The notes under the pieces were generated by a model that saw only the letters and a program-made list of their open reading frames with translations, did no database searches and was not told the DNA's origin. Shown in pieces: positions 1-6,917 of a stretch of DNA of 9,681 bases (position 1 is the first letter of the stretch; each line of letters opens with the position of its first letter). Origin of the DNA: Lachnospiraceae bacterium. Lineage in GTDB: Bacteria > Bacillota > Clostridia > Lachnospirales > Lachnospiraceae. Location: assembly GCA_017477005.1 (NCBI GenBank), contig JAFUXY010000515.1:1-9681 (forward strand), in the 5' to 3' direction. Made by a program: the position numbers and the translations under genes.

Positions 1-1038
1 CCCCGGTTCCGAGGAAGCGTTCACGACAAATCCGCCCGGACACATACAAAAACTGTACAATGGCCGCTCCGATTTCACCACGAGCTTATACGGCGCCGGA
101 GGTAATAGCCCCGCCGCCTTTTTGCCGTACTGCATCCGCGATATTCGTTCCTGCGGATGCTCGACCCGAAATCCCACAGCAAACGGCTTCGCCTGCATCG
201 GCACGCCCTGCGAAAACAACTGTGCAAATGTATCCCTCGCTGAATGGCCGATACCGAGCAAGACGTGATCACTCTCAAGGGTCGTTCCATCCGAAAGGAC
301 GACCCCCTTCACGCAGCCCCCTTCGATCAGCAAGGACTCCATCCGGGTCTCAAAATAGACCGTGCCTCCCAACCGCTCAATCTCCCTGCGCATTGCGGAC
401 ACAATCTCGACGAGCTTGTCCGTGCCGATATGGGGTTTGGCGTCATAGAGCACGCTTTCATCGGCGCCAAATTTGTGAAAGGTCTCCAACACGAAACGAT
501 TGCGGCCGAACCGGTCATTTTTTTGCGTGACCAATTTCCCGTCGGAAAACGTACCGGCGCCGCCTTCGCCAAATTGGACATTGGATTCCGGCAAGAGATT
601 TCCAGTTTCAAAAAACCGCTCGACATCCTTTTTCCGCTCTTCGGCCGCGCGTCCCCGTTCCACAACGATCGGATTGGCGCCCGACAGAGCCAAAATATAC
701 GAGGCAAACATCCCAGCCGGGCCAAATCCAACAACCACCGGACGTTTTTCAAACGAAATACGCCTGGATAAAATACGATAACGCAGGTCATTATCCTGCC
801 GCACATTCCGGTTTTTCCGGACAGATCGCCAAAGCGTCTTTTCCCCGTCCACTTCAACCGATACCGAATACAGCAAAAAGATATCCGGCTTCTTTCTCGC
901 GTCGATCGACCGCTTGCGGATGCGAAGCTGCCGGATCTTGTGCGGCGGGATATGCAGAATCCGTGCGGCCTCCCTTCCGAGCGCCGCCTTGGGATTCGTT
1001 TCCAAGATAGAAATACGAATTTGATCGATGATCAGCAA
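1..1038 (-). CDS. FAD-dependent dehydrogenase, COG2509 type (3' end beyond window)
   Basis: Not contained as a complete frame because it runs off the low-coordinate edge; 346 codons are present and open throughout. I translated it from the complement. Residues 1-95 form a small basic N-terminal domain typical of this family. A Rossmann dinucleotide-binding motif VVVGFGPAGMFAS lies at 101-113, followed by the acidic ERG at 127-129 that would bind the FAD ribose. GEGGAGTFSDGKLVT at 157-171 and the Cys-containing CMCPGG at 331-336 are family hallmarks. Family members are usually about 530 residues, so roughly a third is missing. The family is an uncharacterised set of NAD(P)/FAD-dependent oxidoreductases, predicted cytosolic; the substrate is unknown. 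I chose a TTG start at 1038 because an AGGAG lies 6 nt before it and no ATG in this frame fits better. It follows the BaiN-like gene by 14 nt, so it is probably co-transcribed. Confidence 0.9.
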   Translation of the reverse strand, partial: MLIIDQIRISILETNPKAALGREAARILHIPPHKIRQLRIRKRSIDARKKPDIFLLYSVSVEVDGEKTLWRSVRKNRNVRQDNDLRYRILSRRISFEKRPVVVGFGPAGMFASYILALSGANPIVVERGRAAEERKKDVERFFETGNLLPESNVQFGEGGAGTFSDGKLVTQKNDRFGRNRFVLETFHKFGADESVLYDAKPHIGTDKLVEIVSAMRREIERLGGTVYFETRMESLLIEGGCVKGVVLSDGTTLESDHVLLGIGHSARDTFAQLFSQGVPMQAKPFAVGFRVEHPQERISRMQYGKKAAGLLPPAPYKLVVKSERPLYSFCMCPGGFVVNASSEPG

Positions 1039-1044
1039 AAAACT

Positions 1045-1049
1045 CTCCT
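1045..1049 (-). promoter_or_regulatory. Ribosome binding site deciding a TTG start
   Basis: On the minus strand the purine run GAGAGGAGAG (1052-1043) contains AGGAG at 1049-1045, six bases before TTG at 1038-1036. It lies in the 14-nt gap after the TAA of the preceding flavoprotein gene and is the main reason for choosing the TTG start of the FAD-dependent dehydrogenase. Confidence 0.7.
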
Positions 1050-1052
1050 CTC

Positions 1053-2366
1053 TTATAGTGCAGATCCGCAGACAAATCCGCTAACCCACGCCCACTGAAG
1101 GTTGTAGCCGCCGCAGAGGCCGTCCACGTCTAATAGCTCTCCACAAAAATACAAGCGCTCTACAAGCGTCGATTCCATCGTCGCTGGATCAATTTCCTCC
1201 AAGGAAACGCCCCCCGCCGTTGTCTGTGCCTTCGCATAATCGCCGAATCCTGTTACCTGCACCCGAAAATCCTGCAGCAGCTCTGCCAGACGCTTCATGG
1301 CGCTAGTTCGAATCGTACAGGCTTCGATGGAAGGATCCACTTTGGCCTTGCGCAAAACCACCTCGATCAATGCCGGAGGGAGCAAGCCCCGCAGGGCTTC
1401 GCAGATGGATTTTCCCCACCCAAAGGTATAAAACCGCTTAGAAAGCAATGCCGCCAATTCCTGTGAATCCCAATACGGCAAAAAATCAAGTCCCGCCTCG
1501 ACCCTGCCACTTGACTCCCCTTGCATATCCTGCGGCTGGCCATGCGACCGAAATCCCATCCCCGCCTCGACTGGCTCTTTCCCCTTTTGCAGCAGCGCCC
1601 GCGTCGCAAAACGACTCACATTGAAAACCGGAATCCCCGAAATCCCGTCTGCCGCAAGCTGTACCTCGCCGCGATCCTTTGCGGCAAAGAGACCATCCAC
1701 GTACAGCCTCACCTCTGCCGTCAGGCGAATCCCCTTGCATTTTCGAAAAAAAGGCTCTGCACAGCAAAGCCTGGTCAAAGCGGGTGAAAGAGGCACGATC
1801 CTGTGTCCAAAACGGTTTGCCATCTGCAGCCCGAAGCCATCGCTGCCGCTGGCCGGAAACGCCAGTCCTCCGGTCGCCAACACCAGACGCGCGCATTCCA
1901 TCTCAAAATCTTCCTCTTCGCGTTTTCCCTGAAGCCGAAAGCCATCTTCCCCAGTGACTCGTTCGATAGATTCAATCCGCCATCCGCCCAACACCTCTAT
2001 TCCAAGGCGGCGGATTTCCATTTCAAGGCAGTCCCGTACATCTTTGGCCGCCCTCGTATACGGATAATAATATCCCTTTCGACAGGTGGCGGTAATCCCG
2101 ATTTCCTCAAAAAAGGACAGAATTTCTGAAATGGGAAAATGGCCAAGGATATCCGATACAACCGCCATAGAATCCGACCGAAACGCATCCAAGGTTTGGT
2201 TTTCGTTCAAAAAATTACACCGGCCATTGCCGGTAGATAAGAGCTTTCGCCCGATTCGGTCATTACCATCGACAAGCAGTACCTGCCTGCCCCGCCGGGC
2301 TGCTGTGATGGCCGCCACTACGCCCGCAGCGCCCGCGCCCACGATTACAATTTCACAGCGCCTCAT
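1053..2366 (-). CDS. BaiN/HI0933-family NAD(P)/FAD-dependent flavoprotein
   Basis: A 437-residue flavoprotein of the HI0933/YhiN/BaiN family, often annotated as aminoacetone-oxidase-family FAD-binding enzyme. The N-terminal Rossmann motif IVIVGAGAAG (6-15) is followed by the acidic end of strand 2 (VD at 32-33) and the family signature GRKLLSTGNGRCN (39-51). Near the C-terminus are TAGGVSLEEIDP, then GELLDVDG (409-416) and GGYNLQWA (419-426), the second FAD-contacting signature. BaiN has been proposed to act in bile-acid dehydroxylation in some gut clostridia, but most members have no proven substrate and nothing here supports that specific role. The open frame extends upstream to 2954, but that part is the out-of-frame shadow of the flippase gene. 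The ATG at 2366 is chosen because the Rossmann strand starts right after it and it forms an ATGA overlap with the flippase stop, suggesting translational coupling. Confidence 0.93.
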   Translation of the reverse strand: MRRCEIVIVGAGAAGVVAAITAARRGRQVLLVDGNDRIGRKLLSTGNGRCNFLNENQTLDAFRSDSMAVVSDILGHFPISEILSFFEEIGITATCRKGYYYPYTRAAKDVRDCLEMEIRRLGIEVLGGWRIESIERVTGEDGFRLQGKREEEDFEMECARLVLATGGLAFPASGSDGFGLQMANRFGHRIVPLSPALTRLCCAEPFFRKCKGIRLTAEVRLYVDGLFAAKDRGEVQLAADGISGIPVFNVSRFATRALLQKGKEPVEAGMGFRSHGQPQDMQGESSGRVEAGLDFLPYWDSQELAALLSKRFYTFGWGKSICEALRGLLPPALIEVVLRKAKVDPSIEACTIRTSAMKRLAELLQDFRVQVTGFGDYAKAQTTAGGVSLEEIDPATMESTLVERLYFCGELLDVDGLCGGYNLQWAWVSGFVCGSAL

Positions 2367-4027
2367 AAAAGCCCCAGCCTCTTCGCCAGACGGATCATTG
2401 TCGTACCCATCGGCATCGTCCGAAGCTCTTCTTCTGAAACACCGTTCAAGACAAGGATCAGCACAAAATAAGACGCGCCGCCCACCATGATAGAAAGCAG
2501 GCAGGCAATGGCGTTTGAATTGGTGATTGCGTGGACGATCCGATAAAATACAAATACGGCCAGTCCCATGATGGCCGAAGCTTCCAGAGGAATAAGATAG
2601 GTTCGCTGGATGTCCTGCCTGGCACCCGAATGCGCATAGACCGCATACCCATTCAGCACGCACATCAGAAATGCGTAGAACGTATTGGCCAGGACAACGG
2701 CGTAGATATGGAGATGGAAAATCCACATCGCCGCATACAAAAAGACCGTCTGCACGACCAACGCAATCGCCGCATTGATCACCGGAACGCGCATTTGGTC
2801 GATTCCTTGGAGCAGACCGTTCGTCAAAGTGGATAAAGAATAAAAGACCACGCTCGAAGCGCCCAGGATCATAATGATCATGGACGAACGATCGCTGTCC
2901 GCAAACAACAGCATCATAATCGGCCCGCCAAGCACCGCAATCCCAACGGCGCACGGAAACGAGATCAGCATAATAAACCGCGTCGCCAAATTAATCTGCG
3001 TTCGTACGCTGTGCATTTTTTTGCTGTGATAAGCCATCGTCAGGCTCGGAACGCTCGAAGCTGCGATCGAATACGCAATCGAAATTGGCACATTCGTAAC
3101 CACCTTATACTGTCCGGTGAACACGCCCCACCACTCCGAAATCTGTTTCGGGTCATAGCCCTGCAGATTGGCAAGGTTTTTGAAAATGCCCTGGTCAATA
3201 ATGCCGCTGATATTGTACAGCGTCGCCGACAAAAGCACCGGGATGATCGTCATGACAAGCACAACAACCAGCTCCCGATAGCGTTCGGGATTTTTCGTGT
3301 GATCCCGCAGCACCCTCCGGCGAAATACCCGGCGGTAGATCATATAGACAAAGACCATGACCAGCAGCGCCGCAATAGAGCCCATTGCTGTCCCCAGTGT
3401 GCCTCCGGCCGCGCCATAAGCCGCCGCGTAGCCCTCCTTGTCGCCCAGCACCGCTCCTACGCTCAGTCCCTTTTCGAACAACAGATAGGCGGCGATCACG
3501 GAGACGATGGCGTTGACGATCTGCTCCGCAATCTGCGAGATAGCGCTTGGGATCATCGTGTTTAAGCCCTGAAAAAACCCCCGCAATACGCCTACGATCG
3601 CCACGATGAACAGCACCGGCGCCAAGACCCGCAGCGCGATTGCGGACAAAGGGGTCCGAAGCAGCGTCCCGGTAAAGTAATCTGCCCCGAAAAAGACGAT
3701 GAGCGCCGCCAGTCCTCCGGAAACCGAGGCGAAAGCCATCGAGCTTTTCAAGACCCGCAGCGCGTTTTTCGCCTGTCCCTTCGAAAGCCGCGAGGCCACG
3801 AGCTTCGACACGGCGAGCGGAATCGAAAACGACGAAATGATCAGCAAAATATTATAAAGCTCATACGCCGTTCCATAAAAATCGTTGCCGCGTTTGCCGA
3901 TAATCGCCGTCATAGGCAGGCGGTAGATCATCCCCACTACGCGGCTGATGATCGAAGCCGCCGCCAAAATGGAGCCCTGCACCAGAAATACGGTATCGCT
4001 TTTCTTGTTTGCGTTGTCCCCGTTCAT
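2363..4027 (-). CDS. murJ: YtgP-type MurJ lipid II flippase / polysaccharide biosynthesis protein
   Basis: A 554-residue integral membrane protein of the MOP/MVF superfamily, full length for the YtgP class (about 540). Hydrophobic segments run throughout, compatible with 14 transmembrane helices. Recognisable features are the first helix with Arg29 and Arg36 (SIISRVVGMIYRLP), IPLAVSKLVASRLSKG at 69-84, and LRGFFQG at 147-153 followed by a SQIAEQIV segment, all as in YtgP and SpoVB. YtgP is the Bacillus MurJ, which moves the lipid-linked peptidoglycan precursor across the membrane. SpoVB, the sporulation paralogue, is the main alternative and the two are hard to separate by eye; the length and the middle of the protein look more like YtgP. 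The start codon follows the lipoprotein stop by only two bases (TAACTATG) with no clear Shine-Dalgarno, so translation probably depends on coupling. Its stop overlaps the next start by 4 nt. Confidence 0.88.
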   Translation of the reverse strand: MNGDNANKKSDTVFLVQGSILAAASIISRVVGMIYRLPMTAIIGKRGNDFYGTAYELYNILLIISSFSIPLAVSKLVASRLSKGQAKNALRVLKSSMAFASVSGGLAALIVFFGADYFTGTLLRTPLSAIALRVLAPVLFIVAIVGVLRGFFQGLNTMIPSAISQIAEQIVNAIVSVIAAYLLFEKGLSVGAVLGDKEGYAAAYGAAGGTLGTAMGSIAALLVMVFVYMIYRRVFRRRVLRDHTKNPERYRELVVVLVMTIIPVLLSATLYNISGIIDQGIFKNLANLQGYDPKQISEWWGVFTGQYKVVTNVPISIAYSIAASSVPSLTMAYHSKKMHSVRTQINLATRFIMLISFPCAVGIAVLGGPIMMLLFADSDRSSMIIMILGASSVVFYSLSTLTNGLLQGIDQMRVPVINAAIALVVQTVFLYAAMWIFHLHIYAVVLANTFYAFLMCVLNGYAVYAHSGARQDIQRTYLIPLEASAIMGLAVFVFYRIVHAITNSNAIACLLSIMVGGASYFVLILVLNGVSEEELRTMPMGTTMIRLAKRLGLL

Positions 4028-4029
4028 AG

Positions 4030-5157
4030 TTAATTCGATTCAAATTCTTCCCGAGTCGCATAGGTCTTGCAATCTGCGCCGCCTGCGTTTTCCACCAGAT
4101 GTACCCAGGTCTTTCCGGGATTCAGCTCAATCTCATCCCCATTTTCATAGAAATAATGCGTAATATCATAATTCGAATTTTTGCTCCACGAAATGTCCAC
4201 GACCTTCCCGCGGGTCAAAAACTTTCCGGTGCCGGAGCCGTTCAAATTGATATCGAGGTAATACGACCCCGAAATCACCGAGCTTGGCACGTTTTGCAGG
4301 ATTAGATTGGCCGCTTTGACGTTCTCCCCGTCATTTGCGTCGGTCTCGGTGTCGCCAAACTGATAGCGGGTATAGAGCTGTTCTTCCTCATCATAGACAT
4401 AATACGGCCTGTCGTTCGGGAAATACAAGGACAGCACCTCGGCGTCCTCTCCCTCCTGATCTTCCAGGGTGTTTTCCTCCTCCGCAAAACGGAAATGCCC
4501 CTTTTCGTGGTCTTCGTTGATCTCAGTACGATAGCCCTTGGCTTCAATGCCGTCATTGATGCCGTCGGTACTGGTGTAGGCATTGTGCGGCGCCGGCTTG
4601 TCCGAGGAACGGAAATAGACGATTGGCTCGATCGCACCGTCCAGCCCGTTCAGATCATCGACAATGCCCGAATTCAAGACCTCCTGCCCCTGCACCGACT
4701 GTCCATAATGCAGGTAGATCGAGTCAAACTCGGCGGCGATATAGGCATAGTACGGGCGGCAGCTGCGGACGTTTCCGATCCGATCCATACCAGAATAGTC
4801 GTCAAAGAGCGCCAGAAATCGGGTGATGCCGCCCTCAGCCGGACATTCGTATACGATCCCGGCCTTGTTGATTCCATATTGCGGCAGCGCCATCGTCGTG
4901 TTTTCAATCATAATCGAAATCGGGCGTTTTTTCGTCAGCTCCTCTTCGACCGGCTCATGAGTCAAAAGACTGTAAAAAAGTTCTTCCTCTTCCTCCTCTT
5001 CGATTTCCTCCACGTCGAGTCCGCCTTCCTCTTCGGCCTCCTCCATCTCTTCCTCGAAGAAATCCTCTGCGGTATCCTCCTTTTTCTTGCCGCAGGCTGT
5101 CAAAAGCATCAGTGAAAGTCCCAACAATCCCGCCGCGTATATCATTCGATTTTTCAT
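4030..5157 (-). CDS. DUF3048 (YerB-like) lipoprotein with acidic linker
   Basis: A 375-residue predicted lipoprotein. A short basic n-region and hydrophobic stretch end in the lipobox LLTAC, with Cys22 as the lipidation site, so the mature protein should sit on the outer face of the cytoplasmic membrane. Residues 27-59 are an extreme acidic linker, with 22 of 33 residues Glu or Asp. The N-terminal DUF3048 half follows: RPISIMIENTTMALPQYG (78-95), VYECPAEGGITRFLALF (102-118) and a GNVRSCRPYY segment near 128-137. The C-terminal half carries GKVVDISWSK and LNPGKTWVHLV (ending near 355), matching the family's second domain. The family includes B. subtilis YerB; its biochemical function is unknown. 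The gene is preceded by a near-perfect GAGGAGGG and is followed two bases later by the MurJ-like flippase, suggesting a cell-envelope role by association only. Confidence 0.92.
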   Translation of the reverse strand: MKNRMIYAAGLLGLSLMLLTACGKKKEDTAEDFFEEEMEEAEEEGGLDVEEIEEEEEEELFYSLLTHEPVEEELTKKRPISIMIENTTMALPQYGINKAGIVYECPAEGGITRFLALFDDYSGMDRIGNVRSCRPYYAYIAAEFDSIYLHYGQSVQGQEVLNSGIVDDLNGLDGAIEPIVYFRSSDKPAPHNAYTSTDGINDGIEAKGYRTEINEDHEKGHFRFAEEENTLEDQEGEDAEVLSLYFPNDRPYYVYDEEEQLYTRYQFGDTETDANDGENVKAANLILQNVPSSVISGSYYLDINLNGSGTGKFLTRGKVVDISWSKNSNYDITHYFYENGDEIELNPGKTWVHLVENAGGADCKTYATREEFESN

Positions 5158-5160
5158 AAT

Positions 5161-5168
5161 CCCTCCTC
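5161..5168 (-). promoter_or_regulatory. Strong Shine-Dalgarno of the DUF3048 lipoprotein gene
   Basis: Minus-strand GAGGAGGG at 5168-5161 is followed by ATT and then the ATG at 5157. It is the most complete anti-16S match in the window and fixes the lipoprotein start. It lies in the 36-nt gap after ybeY, which holds no terminator-like hairpin. Confidence 0.75.
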
Positions 5169-5193
5169 AATCCGTAGACGACCGTATCGCCTA

Positions 5194-5697
5194 TTACCGT
5201 TCTATAGACAGCCTTTGCAAAATTTCTCGCTGTCGTGCCTCCATCTCCTCCCTTTCCTCCGATTCGATATGATCGTAGCCGAGCAGATGAAGCATACTAT
5301 GCGCCAACAAGAAAGCGTATTCGCGCTTAATCGAATGCCCGTATTCTTCAGCCTGCGCAAGCACCTTTGGAATACAAAGCACAATATCACCGAGCATCAG
5401 TTCCCCTGAGTCCGGGTCGAAATCCTTGCTTTCCTCCAAGACCCTTCGCTCTCCCTGTTCATCCAGAGAAAACGCCAGCATTGGAAAAGAAAGCACGTCG
5501 GTAGGAGCATCGATGTCTCGAAACGACTGGTTGACCGCCCGTATCCCTTCCTCGTCCACAAAGGACACGGAAAGCTGAATGCCGTCGTCAAAGCCCTCCG
5601 AGACAAGGGAAGCCCGTACCACGTCCTCGAGCACAGAGGCCGTGTCAAAATCAGCCCACCCGGACTCAAACCCTTCATCGTCTAAAAGTAATGTCAT
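5194..5697 (-). CDS. ybeY: YbeY endoribonuclease, rRNA maturation factor
   Basis: A 167-residue member of UPF0054, full length for the family. The zinc-binding signature HSMLHLLGYDH places the three ligands at His133, His137 and His143. Upstream are the conserved NQSFRDIDAPTDVLSFP (56-72, with the invariant Arg60) and LGDIVLCIP (102-110). YbeY is a single-strand-specific metal-dependent endoribonuclease acting in 16S rRNA 3'-end processing and ribosome quality control; all the residues I expect are present, so it should be active. The ATG at 5697 has AAGGG six bases upstream, and the preceding PgpH-like gene ends 11 nt before it. In many Bacillota ybeY is followed by dgkA, cdd and era; here an envelope lipoprotein and flippase follow instead. 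Confidence 0.95.
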   Translation of the reverse strand: MTLLLDDEGFESGWADFDTASVLEDVVRASLVSEGFDDGIQLSVSFVDEEGIRAVNQSFRDIDAPTDVLSFPMLAFSLDEQGERRVLEESKDFDPDSGELMLGDIVLCIPKVLAQAEEYGHSIKREYAFLLAHSMLHLLGYDHIESEEREEMEARQREILQRLSIER

Positions 5698-5708
5698 GGT
5701 TTGCCCTT

Positions 5709-6917
5709 CTATTCCTTCTTTCGCAATCCCGTCTGCACGAGCTTTTCCCGGATCTTCAAAAATTGATTCATCGAAATCTTCGACTCATCGTAGATACCGG
5801 TGTTGGAAAACTCATTCAAGGTCTGATAGATCAGCATATCCTCATTCCACGAGCTCTGCATTGTATCCGAATCCATCAATTCGATCCGCGTCACCAAAGC
5901 GTTTACCATATGTACGATTGCCGACTCCGGCGACTGCGGAAGCCGCTTCTCCCCCTCGAATTCTTCAAGGATGGCGATGACCTCCGGTGGGAAACATCGG
6001 TTGATCGCCAGTCGGACGGCATTGTCAATTTCCGGCGCGCCTTCCATTTTTCCCAGGCGATAATACAGCCCGGCCGCCGCGAGCGTATTTTCATCGGCGC
6101 CGATCTCCCGACCGCAGACGACCGACAGCTCGGACACCCGTTTGGCATGCCAGTATTCCGCCTCCGAATACCGTTTCAAATCCTGCAGAAGCGGATAATC
6201 GTCCTCGAGCAGCAGATCGTAGGACACCTGGCGCTCCTGCTCCTGAAAATCGGTCAGCTTCGGATACAAAAACCATGCAAACAGCATCAGAAGCACCGCC
6301 TCGAGGCAGACTTCTTCCACGATGACATTGTCCAATTTTCCGAAATTAAAATAATAAAACACGATCGGCAAAAAGGCGTTTACCATGCCGATCATACACA
6401 CGAACAGCGCTTTGGAGAGGGTCTTTTGGTGGCGGATCTCCCGCAAATACCCCGCCAAAAGCACATTCAGCGCCAAAAGCAGACAATAATTGTAGATCGA
6501 ATAGGTACCCCTCCCGCAAAGAAGACATACCATCGTCACAAAATACAACCCCGCCTCGAGCGTCAGCGCCTCCGTCAGATACGAAGAAAACCAAAAGGTC
6601 AAAAATCCAATCGGCATCAAAAAGTCGGAAAGCATAGAGCCGATGATTGCAAGCACCCAGCCCACGACTAGGAGCAAAAACAATCGGGAATAGCTCGTCC
6701 CCTGATAGCTCAGCCGTCCGGTCGTCCGTCCCTGCATGATTGCGATCACGAAGATGCCCAGAAACACCATATCGATGATCAGCGTGCAAAACAACTCGTC
6801 CAAAAGCAGAGAATTTTGCATCGCCAGATAAAAGGATCCGCACGAAAACAGGATGAAGATAGCGACAATATAGGCGAGTCGACGAATGGAAATTCTAGGC
6901 TCTCCGATCCTCGACAT
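5709..6917 (-). CDS. PgpH-like 7TM/HD membrane protein with degenerate HD domain
   Basis: Counted from the ATG at 6917 the protein has 402 residues. About seven hydrophobic helices span residues 14-218, followed by a cytosolic HD-like domain introduced by DDYPLLQDLKRYSEAEYWHAKR (the counterpart of PgpH's HPLLKKL...YQHSLMV). PgpH hydrolyses c-di-AMP, and this gene occupies its usual place between phoH and ybeY. Two differences stand out. There is almost no loop between helices 1 and 2, where PgpH carries its large extracellular 7TMR-HDED domain; PgpH is about 700 residues. Also, only the first metal-ligand His (257) remains: YHDIGK reads YRLGK (286-290), the HHG motif reads FEG (320-322), and the later Asp reads Asn339. 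Catalysis is therefore unlikely. The frame stays open upstream to an ATG at 6974, but I prefer 6917: the Shine-Dalgarno of the upstream starts is misplaced, and 6917 shortens the phoH overlap to 23 nt. An AGGA 13 nt upstream is weak, so the start is uncertain. Confidence 0.85.
   Translation of the reverse strand: MSRIGEPRISIRRLAYIVAIFILFSCGSFYLAMQNSLLLDELFCTLIIDMVFLGIFVIAIMQGRTTGRLSYQGTSYSRLFLLLVVGWVLAIIGSMLSDFLMPIGFLTFWFSSYLTEALTLEAGLYFVTMVCLLCGRGTYSIYNYCLLLALNVLLAGYLREIRHQKTLSKALFVCMIGMVNAFLPIVFYYFNFGKLDNVIVEEVCLEAVLLMLFAWFLYPKLTDFQEQERQVSYDLLLEDDYPLLQDLKRYSEAEYWHAKRVSELSVVCGREIGADENTLAAAGLYYRLGKMEGAPEIDNAVRLAINRCFPPEVIAILEEFEGEKRLPQSPESAIVHMVNALVTRIELMDSDTMQSSWNEDMLIYQTLNEFSNTGIYDESKISMNQFLKIREKLVQTGLRKKE

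Noticed and set aside
854..1075. Minus-strand 73-codon frame with an ATG near 1075
   Set aside because: It overlaps the N-terminal part of the FAD dehydrogenase in another frame and has no recognisable features; the TTG start at 1038 with its AGGAG gives a family-matching protein.
2367..2954. N-terminal extension giving a 633-residue flavoprotein frame from 2954 to 1053
   Set aside because: The extra part is an out-of-frame reading of the flippase gene, has no family similarity I recognise, and the Rossmann motif begins right after the ATG at 2366.
3011..3565. Plus-strand open frame of 184 codons inside the flippase gene
   Set aside because: Antisense shadow of a clear transmembrane protein; no family features.
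4495..5115. Plus-strand open frame of 206 codons opposite the lipoprotein gene
   Set aside because: It mirrors the Glu-rich repeats as Phe/Leu-rich sequence and has no start context; the DUF3048 reading on the other strand is convincing.
5158..5193. Possible internal promoter between ybeY and the lipoprotein gene (TTGCAA about 18 nt before TAATAG, starting inside ybeY)
   Set aside because: The -10 match is poor and AT-rich hexamers are easily found by chance; not strong enough to annotate.
5691..6671. Long plus-strand open frame (326 codons) opposite the PgpH-like gene
   Set aside because: It is rich in His, Arg and Gln with no recognisable domain, as expected for the antisense of a membrane-protein gene, while the minus strand has clear homology.
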